NCBI GenBank assembly: GCA_023212695.1 | Contig: JALCCG010000025.1 | Span: 1-64,000, forward strand | From: Sporisorium sorghi | Lineage: Eukaryota; Basidiomycota; Ustilaginomycetes; Ustilaginales; Ustilaginaceae | Direction: 5' to 3' | Length of the DNA stretch: 64,000 nucleotides | Shown here: piece after piece, positions 23,392 through 32,227 of the stretch | How positions within the stretch are numbered: the stretch's first letter is position 1 | Layout of the letters: every line of letters starts with the position of its first letter | Notes under the pieces: model-generated | Databases searched by the model: none | What the model was told of the DNA's origin: nothing | The model's input: the letters and a program-made list of their open reading frames with translations, nothing else | Made by a program: the position numbers and the translations under genes

Positions 23392-23714
23392 TCAAGGGTC
23401 TGAGGTGCCAATCAATGCGCTCCCATTGGACGCCGCCATCATGCTTGTAAGAGACGAGCAGCTTTCTTTAAGGACACTGGCCAACGGACATTGTCCTCGG
23501 CATCCTCGGATTTTAGCCTTTTTCTTCTTCCCCGCATTTTCTTTTCTGTCGCTTCTCTCTCTCTCTCTCGATGTGCTCGTCGCTGGGTTGCAAGAGCGCC
23601 TTGTTGCTTGCAACACATGCCACTTCTGCGCAAGGGTCTCTTCCCTTTTCAGAAAGCGCGCCGCAACATCCGTCTTGGTTCGAGTCTAAAGCTTGCCGAA
23701 CAATTTGGGGCCGT

Positions 23715-23744
23715 GTCCCACAGCGTCCCACAGCGTCCCACACT
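23715..23744. repeat. 10-bp tandem repeat, three copies
   Basis: The unit GTCCCACAGC occurs twice, then a diverged third copy GTCCCACACT. It lies about 335-365 bp upstream of the dioxygenase start codon and could be a cluster of binding sites. Confidence 0.85.
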
Positions 23745-24077
23745 GTCCGCGCCCGTGGCCGCCGTGCGGGTGTCGTCGTGGGAGAAACTAGACCCACAGC
23801 AACAGCGCTATCTGTTCAACAGGTGGTGCTGCATGACCAAGTTGAGAATCGTCATCAATGTTCAGCGAGGGTTTGACTTACCTGACCCGAGTATCGTTTG
23901 ATCTTGATCCTCCCTCGTGAGCTACTTATACCCGTCCTCTGTCCCGAGACCTCTTCTCTTCCCTTCCTCACTCCATCCTCTTCCACACATCTCACGCGGA
24001 CCAGGAACATCGCTCTCCTTCATCCGCCCCTCAGCCCTCAAACACAATCAACCCCATCCACCCAAACGTTTTCCGCA

Positions 24078-25019
24078 ATGACCGCGACCAACGGCACCAC
24101 CACCTCGAGCACCAGCAACGGCGACGTCGATGCCTACACCAAGCTATGCCAGTCCGTGTCCGGGCCGAACGCCAACCCGCGCGCAAAGTTCGTGCTGGAT
24201 AGCCTGATGAAGCACCTGCACCTGTTCGCGCGCGAGGTGCAGCTGACCACCGACGAGTGGCTCGGCGCGTGCGACTTGCTCATCCGCTCGGGCCAGATGT
24301 CGGATGACCGACGGAACGAGCTGATCCTCATCTCGGACGTGCTGGGTCTCGAATCTCTTGTCGATAGCATGGCGTACGAGCGCGCCCAGGCCTCTTCTCT
24401 CTCCGGCAAGAATGTGGGAGAAGCGACGCAGTCCGCCATCCTGGGTCCGTTCTTCCGCGCCGGGGCGCCGCACTACCCGAACGGCGCCGATGTGGTGCAG
24501 GACCACACCATCACTTCGTCCGAAGGAAAGAGGGGGAAGACGGCGTACATGCACGGCCGCGTCACCGACGCCCAAACTGGCGCGCCTGTCGTGGGTGCCG
24601 TGATCGACGTCTGGCACACCGGCCCCAACGGCCTCTACGAACAGCAGGACCCAAAGCAGCCCGAGTACAACTGCCGCGGCAAGTTCACCACCGACGCAAA
24701 CGGAGAGTACGCCCTCCGCTGCCTCAGACCCACCGCGTACCCGATTCCCTACGACGGTGGCGCAGGGGATATTCTGAAGCTGTTGGACAGGAGCCCCATG
24801 CGCCCTGCGCACATTCATTTGATGATCGAGGCCGACGGGTACAAGCAGTTGGTCACGCAGATCTTTGATGGCAAGTGCGAGTACATCGGCGCAGATGCGG
24901 TGTTTGCGGACAAGAGCGCGCTCACCGTCGAATTTGGAGAGGTCAAGAGCGAAGCCGCCAAGAAGAGCGGCGCGGAGCATGAGGTTACGTACGACATTCG
25001 CCTCGTTGCTGACAAGTAG
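24078..25019 (+). CDS. intradiol ring-cleavage dioxygenase (hydroxyquinol/catechol 1,2-dioxygenase type)
   Basis: The ATG at 24078 gives 313 residues. The N-terminal helical linker domain of intradiol dioxygenases covers about residues 15-120 (including ELILISDVLGLESLVDS). The catalytic beta domain follows with LGPFFRAGAP and AVIDVWHTGPNGLYEQQDP. The four expected non-haem Fe(III) ligands are the Tyr in NGLYEQ, a Tyr in RPTAYPIPYDGG and the two His in RPAHIHL. These enzymes open catechol-like rings between the hydroxyls, feeding the 3-oxoadipate route. The YPIP-DGG sequence favours the hydroxyquinol/catechol fungal branch over protocatechuate 3,4-dioxygenase. The protein is likely cytosolic, with no signal peptide. 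No other aromatic-degradation gene is adjacent. Substrate preference is uncertain. Confidence 0.93.
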   Translation: MTATNGTTTSSTSNGDVDAYTKLCQSVSGPNANPRAKFVLDSLMKHLHLFAREVQLTTDEWLGACDLLIRSGQMSDDRRNELILISDVLGLESLVDSMAYERAQASSLSGKNVGEATQSAILGPFFRAGAPHYPNGADVVQDHTITSSEGKRGKTAYMHGRVTDAQTGAPVVGAVIDVWHTGPNGLYEQQDPKQPEYNCRGKFTTDANGEYALRCLRPTAYPIPYDGGAGDILKLLDRSPMRPAHIHLMIEADGYKQLVTQIFDGKCEYIGADAVFADKSALTVEFGEVKSEAAKKSGAEHEVTYDIRLVADK

Positions 25020-25477
25020 ATATGAAGACCTTTTTCCTGCTCGCAGCCAGCTATTGTTCTTGCTTCCCGCAATCCATCATACATTCTGCTACCGTCTTGC
25101 CGCCGCTTCTGTGTGTATCAAGTGAGATGATGAGCGAAGTCCTCCTGATGAGGTTGAGGAAGCCATGAGCAAGTCAAGCTGCGTCGAGAGGAAGAAGGCT
25201 GAATTTTCAAATTTGTTAGATTTGATTCACACTGTATTGCCCCGACTTCCGAAGAAAACTGCGAGCAAGTGTTCGCTTTCGCCGTTCTTCGTCTTCACTA
25301 CTCTCTCCTCCTCTTCCTCACAACTGAACCTGAAGTAGCCCTTCCGAACAGCTTGCTCCTCAACTCGCACTGCACGCACATCGTCGTCGCCCTCGATCGC
25401 TCAGCCCTATTCTCGCCGCTATCGACATTGTAACTGTAACGTCAGCCACAGCGCCGTATTCCGCAGCCCGATCCACA
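25020..25477. other. intergenic region upstream of the U1A/U2B''-like gene
   Basis: This 458-bp gap between two plus-strand genes contains the dioxygenase 3' UTR and the promoter of the RNA-binding protein gene. No gene or clear motif was recognised; the 200 bases before the ATG are C/T-rich. Confidence 0.6.
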
Positions 25478-26296
25478 ATGGCCGTCGCATCCACATCTGC
25501 CTCCGCTTCGGCTAGCAACGGCAACGGCACCACCTCCACAGCCGCGCCCTCACCCACGCTATACATCAAGAACATCGAGGGCAAGGTCAAGAAGCCCGGT
25601 AAGCCTCCCTTTCCCCCCTCCTCACCTCTCTTCTGTCCCCGCACTCCATTCACACCTTTCCTTCTTTACCTTCGCACAGAGCTGCGACGTCAGCTACACA
25701 CGCTCTTCTCAGCCTACGGCCGGGTGCTGGACGTCGTTGCTACCCGGGCACCCTCGATGCGCGGCCAAGCTTTCGTCGTCTATGCGGATGCGGCGACGGC
25801 GGGTGCGGCGCGCCGGGCGCTCAGCGGGTTTGCGTTCTACGGCAAGCCGCTGCATGTGGATTTCTCGACGGGGGCGAAGTCGAAAGCGCTGTTGAGGAGG
25901 GAGTTGGGCACGGACGCGGTACGGGAGATGGATCTGGAGCGCAGTAAGACGGGCGTGAGCAGGCGCGCGGTGGAGAAGAGGCCGTTGGTGGGTGAACAGG
26001 ACGAGGCGCTGTTGCGCGCTGGGGAAGAGGAGGAGGGGGATAGGAAACGCGTCAAGTTGGAGGGGGCAGAGGTGCACGCACGCAGCATCCCCGCCAGTAT
26101 TGAGCCCGCTATCCTCACCACCCTCTTCTCCAGCCGCGCAGGCTTCCAAGCCATCTCCAGCCAAGGTAAGGAGGGGGAGGACACGTGGAGCGCAACAATC
26201 ACATTCGACACCCCCGCCAACGCTCACGCTGCACAGGCGGCGCTACACGGCGTACAGCTCGATGCGGCTTACACGCTCGACTTGCATGTATCATAG
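25478..26296 (+). CDS. U1A/U2B''-family spliceosomal RNA-binding protein, two exons
   Basis: Exon 1 is 25478-25598 and exon 2 is 25680-26296. The 81-bp intron (25599-25679) begins GTAAGC and ends CACAG. Splicing joins KVKKP directly to ELRRQLHTLFSAYG and restores the first RRM. The protein is 245 residues. RRM1 has RNP2 LYIKNI (residues 28-33) and RNP1 RGQAFVVY (68-75), and continues to FAFYGKPLHVDF, closely following human U1A/U2B''. A charged linker leads to a weaker second RRM at the C-terminus. Members bind U1 or U2 snRNA loops. With two RRMs and one gene visible, it cannot be assigned to U1 or U2 alone. The intron has a length divisible by three and no stop, so its retention would leave an open frame. 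Confidence 0.9.
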   Translation: MAVASTSASASASNGNGTTSTAAPSPTLYIKNIEGKVKKPGKPPFPPSSPLFCPRTPFTPFLLYLRTELRRQLHTLFSAYGRVLDVVATRAPSMRGQAFVVYADAATAGAARRALSGFAFYGKPLHVDFSTGAKSKALLRRELGTDAVREMDLERSKTGVSRRAVEKRPLVGEQDEALLRAGEEEEGDRKRVKLEGAEVHARSIPASIEPAILTTLFSSRAGFQAISSQGKEGEDTWSATITFDTPANAHAAQAALHGVQLDAAYTLDLHVS

Positions 26297-26702
26297 CCGA
26301 CGCATAGTTGTGCAAAACTCAAAACAGATTGCTCGACGACTAATCGGTTGAGTCTGTCGGCACTGATATAGGTTCTGCCTGTTTGAGAAGCTCGCGTGCT
26401 TCGTTGTGTTGTCGGTTTCGATCTGCGCAAGTTCGGTCGGGTTGGCTACCGTTCGCGGGTCTCGGTCTTACGATTGCGTTCGGTCTGCCCTGCTCACCTC
26501 CGGTCGCACAACTCTGCGTTCCACAATGATTTCGCAACACCTTCCTCGCCACACTTGCTTCTCTCTCACCACACATCGCTTCTCCTCTCTCACACTCACC
26601 ACTCAAACGCACACCATCGCAACGACCATCAAGGGGGGGGGGGGGAAACCCCCATGTTTGAATCGAAACCAAACGCACCAAGGCCAACAAACACCCCTCC
26701 AT
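26297..26702. other. convergent 3' region
   Basis: This 406-bp region lies between the stop codons of the U1A/U2B''-like gene (plus) and the uridylyltransferase gene (minus). Both 3' UTRs are expected here and may overlap. It contains a G13 run, listed separately. Confidence 0.7.
26633..26645. repeat. G13 homopolymer (C13 on the uridylyltransferase transcript strand)
   Basis: Thirteen G on the plus strand start 57 bases beyond the uridylyltransferase stop codon, reading as C13 on that gene's coding strand. They would therefore lie in its 3' UTR if transcription extends past this point. Confidence 0.92.
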
Positions 26703-28782
26703 CTAGTGATCAATGATAGCCAAGTTACCCGAAATCAACTTGTTCTCGAGCACGCTGCCCTCGGGGATCTCGATCTTGTTGCCCTCGTTAGCCACGATGA
26801 TCACCGTACCCCTGAGGGTAATGTTGCGGCCAAACACCACATCGCCCTGCACGGTCAGGTGGTCGAGCTCGATCATCTCCGGGATCGACTTGAAGCGCTT
26901 CTGGAACTGGGCGACCTTCTTGAACGTATCACCCAGCTTGACCACAGGCGTCTGGCTGAACATCCTGCCCGGGTTCATGACCAGCTTGCCGTGCTCGAGC
27001 GAGTACAGATCCGACGTGATCAGCAGCAGATCCGAGCACGACTTGACGGGCAAGAAGCGCGAGCGCGGCACATTGACTCCCTTGGCGCCGCGGAAGTGCT
27101 TGATCGCCGCACCCACCGCCGTCTCGAGCTGGATCACCGCCTCGCCCGAATCGAGCGCCTTGTTGTTGACGATAATCTCGAGGTCCAGCTCCTCGTTCTC
27201 GAGCACGCGCTTCACAGCGCGCAGGTTGAGCCACAGGTTGTTCGTGTTGAAGATCTTGAACTTCTTGACCGACTTGAAGTCCTCGACGTGCTCCGAGGGC
27301 ACCTGCGCAATCTCGAGCAGACGGATGGTGCCCTCGTAGTCGATCAGCGTACCGCCCTTGACGTCCGCCTTGGTCTTGTCCGTCACTTCGGAGATGAACT
27401 CGGCCTGCGTGTCGATCATGTGCTGGTAGATGTTGAGGTCGACGTCGGCACCCAGGTTGTCGACGTTCGAGACGAAGAGGTACTCCTTGCCAGCCGAGAT
27501 GAGGCGGTCGAGCAGACCGCTGTTGTTCATGGCGTCAAACAGGTCACCGTGGCCGGGAGGGTACCAGAGGTTCTTGTTGTCCGTGGCGTTGCGAGGGCAG
27601 GGGAGGAGCGACTCCTTGTTGACACGCGGGTAGCGCGACTGGTTGAAGGTGAGGATCTCGACATTGTGGTTGGCGTACTTCTGGATGACGCGCGCCGTGT
27701 CGTCGTCCGTGTTGAACGAGTTCATGAGGATAAAGGGGACGTTGACGTTGTGCGAGCTGTTGAGGTGCTCGATCTGGCGCACCGAGAGGTCCAGGAAGGT
27801 CATGCCCTCACGCACCTCGATGACCGACTTGGGGCCGGTGCAGCCCATGGTGGTACCCAGACCACCGTTGAGCTTGAGCACGGCGAGCTTGTTGAGGATG
27901 GAAGGGTCGGTCGCCTTTCGGAGCTGGTCGTAAGGGGTGATCTGCTCGGGCGAGGGGGGCTGGATCTTGTCCCAGACGCTGGAGAGTCGAAAAGAGCAGA
28001 GGAGTCAGCGATTAAATTGGTCATTTTCGGAAGAAATGCGAGCTTTGAGCACTTACAGCTTCTCGCCCTTGGCCTTCTCGGAGAGGTAGCGGTTGAAGAG
28101 AGTGAAGAAGTTGGACATCTCGGCGTCGAAAGCCTGTGCAGAGTGGGATCAAAGTGGAGAGGTGAAGAGAGTCAGTTTGCGGGCTCGTCTCGAGAACGCA
28201 AGGGACGACGTGTCCACTTCAAAGCGACGAGGAGTCAGTCACTGCGAGTGCTGAAGCGTGACTCTGCGCAGACGTTGCGAGAGCTGCTCGCTTTCGTCGG
28301 CTCCAGCAGTAGTATGCTGTTCTGTCCTTGCCTGCGTGCACACTCTGGCTCAAAGCAGACGCTGAGAGCCGGAAAGACTCGCACAGCAAGCGTCTGTGCG
28401 TGACCGGCAACAGGACTGCATCTGCGCTTTCGAGTGAGGCGAAAACAGTTCTGTGCATGCCAGCCGAAACCGCCTCCAATTCGCAACGTGCGAGGGGTGA
28501 GAGAGCCAATACGAACCTTGCGAACGGCAGGGTCATCGATACCCGAAACGAGAGCGTTGATCTCGTTGCGCATGGCCTTGGCGGCTACGCCGGTGGTGGC
28601 CGACTTGAAGTCCTGTTGTGAGAAACGACCGCAAGGAAGCAGCGAAACAACGTCAGTGAAAGCTAGGCTAATGCGACAAACAGCGAGTCAAACAAACTTA
28701 CAATGTGCGAGGCGCCGCGGGTGCGCGAGGCCTTGATCTGTGCGCCATTGCTGGGCGTGGAGAGGGTAGCGTTCGACGACAT
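26703..28782 (-). CDS. UTP-glucose-1-phosphate uridylyltransferase, four exons
   Basis: I reconstruct exons 28782-28702, 28612-28517, 28133-28057 and 27978-26703, giving 509 residues. Junctions restore family sequence: [29 protein letters not shown] and [17 protein letters not shown]. Introns are 89, 383 and 78 bp. Donors of introns 1 and 3 are GTAAG; the donor of intron 2 reads GTTCGT, less usual. The nucleotide-binding signature [18 protein letters not shown] is near residue 111, followed by NSFNTD, and the C-terminal left-handed beta-helix is recognisable ([31 protein letters not shown]). The enzyme makes UDP-glucose from UTP and glucose-1-phosphate for cell wall glucans, glycogen, trehalose and glycolipids. 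It is cytosolic. Confidence 0.95.
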
Positions 28783-28872
28783 GGCTGGACGACGACAAGA
28801 GAGCTGAAGGGGGGATAGGTGGTGAGATGGATGATGGTGGTGGAAAGAGGATGTGTGAGTCGATGCGGTTGG

Positions 28873-28878
28873 ATATAT
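28873..28878 (-). promoter_or_regulatory. TATA-like element of the uridylyltransferase gene
   Basis: ATATAT within CAATATATCC on the coding strand lies 91-96 bp upstream of the start codon, a plausible core-promoter distance. No start-site data are available to confirm it. Confidence 0.45.
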
Positions 28879-28917
28879 TGACGAGACAGACAGGCCAAAA
28901 GCGGGAAGCACGAATGG

Positions 28918-28935
28918 CACACACACACACACACA
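28918..28935. repeat. (CA)9 microsatellite
   Basis: Nine CA units on the plus strand, about 135-155 bp upstream of the uridylyltransferase start codon. Confidence 0.9.
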
Positions 28936-30312
28936 GGGGTTGTGGCGAGACGCAATGCGATGTGATGCGCTGCGAGCTGCGAGCTGCGAGCTGCGACTTG
29001 CGATTGTGCGTCTTCTCTGCCTTTGTTGCGCTGCCTTGCGCTGCCTCTCTCTCGGGAAGAAAAGCAAGTGGCAGGGTGGCCAAAGCGAGAAAATCAACTC
29101 ACCCTCTCAGTAGAGAGCCGCGGGCGCCCAACTCGAATGCGATTTTTCTTTTGGTGTTGGTTGTGTTTCTGAAGCCTCTCTGCGCGAAATTCGATTCGAC
29201 GTGCATGAGAGAGGGCGCGCACTCACTCCAACAAAAGACAGCCAGCCACACACGCACACTTGGACCCAAAAAATACCGCTTTCGCAAGGTTTTACTGTCA
29301 ACACTGCTCTAGTGCCTGCAGCTGCAACAATAATTGTAACTCTCTCCCGTTCTGGATCCACTTTTGTCCGCGCCGTGCTTTGCGCACTGTTCCTTTTTTT
29401 TTTTTTCCCTGCCCACGCTCACCGTTGCGCACGCTGCTGCTGCTGCTCGATGCCCTGCGCATGTCGCCGGTCACTGGAAGCACAGTCGATCTCTCGCTCC
29501 ATGGCACCCAATCAAAAAGCTGCTTCTCTTTTTCCAAGCTAGATCCTTCCGCACGCAGCTGCACGTCTTTCAGGAGCTTTGTTGACTCTGGAGGATCGGC
29601 TCTGCGCTTCGTTTCATGCTGGATGCTGCCTAAAAGCATGTTGTGTTGGATCGATGCATTTGTGTTCTGTCCCGAGGGGCCGTGGTTCGGTCCGGCGTTC
29701 GCGCCTTGATTGACAGCCTAGCTTCCTTAGCCCTCCCGCTCCGCAAGTGGCCGTCGTCCCACCGGCAACGCAGCCAACTTGTCGATATCGATGCAATACG
29801 GTGCTCTGATTCGAACGTGCCCTTCTAAAGATGCGAAGGTTGCTCAAGCAGCAGCAAAGCTCAAGGCGAGAGCACTGTAGAAGGGAAAAAGAGGCTAAAC
29901 CCTGTCTCGCCAAAACCCTAGAGTCGCCGCTGTCGCCGCCGCCGACGTCGCCTTCCGCAATGTAACGCAGAGCAGCACGGGAATGCCGGGCTCGCTCCAA
30001 ATGGCGGAATGTCAAAATCACCAAGAAGAGGTCACCTCAACTCCCGCTTCTGCGCTTCTACCTGAGACGTCGGCGGCGTCTTTCCTGTGTCTCACTCCTA
30101 CAGCAAAGGATCACCTTCGATCGTGCGCCCGATCGCCCTACCATCGACGACGCTATCTCTGCAAGGACATCTGATCGTGTATGCGTATGGATTGCTATCA
30201 AGTAGAGACGAGACGTAACAAGATGCAGTGCGAACGGAACTCGACCAGGAAAGATGCAACAGAAACAAGAAAAGTGAACAGGTCCATGTTGGTGAGCGAT
30301 TTGCAATGCCGA

Positions 30313-31662
30313 CTAGCCACGAGGCGAACGCACGCTCGTCTCTCGTCGAGCGAAGCCCTCTGCGTCCGATCCAGGTTCGCTCAGCTCGGCCCAGCTGTCC
30401 TGCCCATCGCTCGTCACAGAGAATGCGTCGATGCTACCCACAGCGATGGCCTCGCTGCCGCTCGAGATGGTTGGGCTGGGCGGCGCTTCGAGGTGATGCC
30501 ACCTGCCTTCCGATTCAGGTGTGTCGCTCAACACTTCAAAGTCCGGCTCGCTCTCTGCAGCGTCGGACCTGGATCCATTGGATCGAGCGTCTTGACTGGG
30601 AGTGTGCAGAGCCCTGTTCGAGCGGTACGGAGAGTCGTGCACGTCCGAGGCGTTGCTGCCGTGAGCTTCGGCGTAGAGATCGTGGAAAGAGTGTTGCTGA
30701 TCCGAGAGCGTCTGCGACAGCCCATTCGTATCCAGCACCACGTGGGCTTCCTCTGCCCCACCGTGCGACGACGGCGCCGGCGACGAGTGGCCGACAACGC
30801 TGCCCGATACGGTCTCGTTGGGTGGCTCGTGTGCGCGGTCGCTGAACACAGCATGCCAAGACGATGCTGTACCGTCGACAATGTCAGCGAAAGGATCGTT
30901 CGTCACGGCCTGGCCAGCCTGCTCTCCCAAACATGTCGATGCTTGAACACCGAAATCGAGACCGAGCAGTCCATTCCTCGCGGCGTCACTTTCAGCGTCG
31001 CTGCCGTTGGTGGTCTGTTGCGCTGCATCCGACGCCTTGGCGCTTCGCACCGAGTTGAAGCGCGAATCCGACGGCAGTGAAGCTGCATCCACCATACTCG
31101 GCGAAGCATCTCCTAGACTGTGATGTGGAACCTCGGGAGACGTTGGTGTGCGCACATCGACCACCGGTACCCTGACGCTGGTCGTCGGTGGTGTAGATAC
31201 TCCCTCCGCATCACTTATATTGGCTGGTCTTCGTCTCCTCAGCCTGCTGTCTTGCTGATCTGATCCTTGAGCCAGCCCATCGCCCATGGAAGCCCGAATG
31301 CGATCACGGTAAGCGGAAGCCTGGCGCTCGTGCATCTCGAATTCGTGCTGTGCGCTCTCGCTGCTCGCCTCTTCGCCCACGCCTCGGCGAAAGTCGTCCA
31401 GCTCGCCATCGCTCAGCCGGCGATGTCCACTACCGCCGCTTCCACGTCGTCGACCGTCTCGTAGTGTTCGCAGATCGTCTCGGATCTCGATGACTGCTTC
31501 TTCGAACTCCCGGCGAAGTTTCAGGAACTCGCTGCGGACGCCTTCGCCGAAACCATGCGGCCAATTCTCTTCGCGCCAAGGACCAAACACGGCCACTTCG
31601 AAGGCTACCGCTGCACCGATACCCGCAGTGGCAGCTGCTGTGATGACCAGAGGGTGCACCAT
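30313..31662 (-). CDS. membrane-anchored disordered protein with Atg8-interaction-like motifs
   Basis: The 449-residue single-exon frame starts at 31662. Residues 4-26 (LVITAAATAGIGAAVAFEVAVF) form a short Ala/Gly-rich membrane anchor. FGPWREENWPHG follows, then an amphipathic charged helix or coiled coil (residues 40-70) and an Arg-rich patch. The rest is disordered, rich in Ser/Asp/Glu/Ala. In the tail are motifs of the Atg8-binding AIM/LIR type: EPDFEVLSD (F375 to L378) and QDSWAELSE (W424 to L427), both next to acidic residues. Weaker ones are SSWHAVFSD (W269 to V272) and RWHHLEA. No characterised family was recognised. The layout of an N-terminal anchor with a long tail bearing AIMs resembles selective autophagy receptors. 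This is inference, because such short motifs occur by chance. Confidence 0.75.
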   Translation of the reverse strand: MVHPLVITAAATAGIGAAVAFEVAVFGPWREENWPHGFGEGVRSEFLKLRREFEEAVIEIRDDLRTLRDGRRRGSGGSGHRRLSDGELDDFRRGVGEEASSESAQHEFEMHERQASAYRDRIRASMGDGLAQGSDQQDSRLRRRRPANISDAEGVSTPPTTSVRVPVVDVRTPTSPEVPHHSLGDASPSMVDAASLPSDSRFNSVRSAKASDAAQQTTNGSDAESDAARNGLLGLDFGVQASTCLGEQAGQAVTNDPFADIVDGTASSWHAVFSDRAHEPPNETVSGSVVGHSSPAPSSHGGAEEAHVVLDTNGLSQTLSDQQHSFHDLYAEAHGSNASDVHDSPYRSNRALHTPSQDARSNGSRSDAAESEPDFEVLSDTPESEGRWHHLEAPPSPTISSGSEAIAVGSIDAFSVTSDGQDSWAELSEPGSDAEGFARRETSVRSPRG

Positions 31663-32227
31663 TGTGTTAAACGAGGATGCCTACTGAAACCGCTGGTGGT
31701 AGAAAGCTGTTGCAGGCGCGTTGGCTGTCGTTGGAGAGTGTGCCTTCCAGCTGCACTGCCAGGCTGTACCCAAGCAGGGGTCGGTGCGGCGGTCTTCAGG
31801 TAAGGACTGACCCTCTGTGTGCTTGTCGTCTTGACTTCGATGGCGCAGTGGCGGTATTGATGACGGGAGGGACGATTGCTTGCAAAGGTGAGCAGCTCGG
31901 AAAGTTAGAGTTAGAGTGCGGGGGAAAGGGCTAAGTAAAAACGGGAATCGAAGAGAGAGGCGGTGCTGAGCTGAGCCGCTCTTCCTCTTCTCCTTTCCAG
32001 AACCCTGCATTTCGCTGCAGCGTGCATGGGCCGCTGCGCCAAAAATTCTAAAATGTTAGGCCACGCATGGATAGGGGTGAGGAACGGCGCCTGACTGCTT
32101 CTTCTCGCTAGCTCGCTGATCTTCGACAACGGCATACTTTGGCAAAACATCGCTTACGATGTTGTCGACTCAAGCACAGCCTGAGTACTGTATGCATTGC
32201 AAATGAGAAAGACGCCTTTGCTCGAAC
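31663..32227. other. intergenic region between two minus-strand genes
   Basis: This 565-bp gap contains the promoter of the membrane-anchored protein and the 3' UTR of the capping protein gene. No gene or clear motif was recognised. Confidence 0.6.

Larger units (their letters stand above)
22739..24077. other. intergenic region upstream of the dioxygenase gene
   Basis: No gene is recognised in these 1.3 kb between two plus-strand genes. It contains an A27 run, a (CT)12 run and a short 10-bp tandem repeat, listed separately. The last 150 bases are C/A-rich without an upstream ATG close to the dioxygenase start, as expected of a leader. Confidence 0.6.
28783..30312. other. intergenic region upstream of the uridylyltransferase
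   Basis: The part next to 28783 should be the uridylyltransferase promoter. It contains a TATA-like site and a CA repeat, listed separately, and three near-perfect GCGAGCT repeats at about 28970-28998. The part near 30312 is the 3' flank of the next minus-strand gene. No gene recognised. Confidence 0.6.

Noticed and set aside
26406..28403. 665-codon open frame on the plus strand antisense to the uridylyltransferase
   Set aside because: It mirrors the strongly biased codons of the minus-strand gene, crosses its introns and shows no domain; its sequence is rich in Val/Leu/Asp/Arg repeats typical of antisense shadows.
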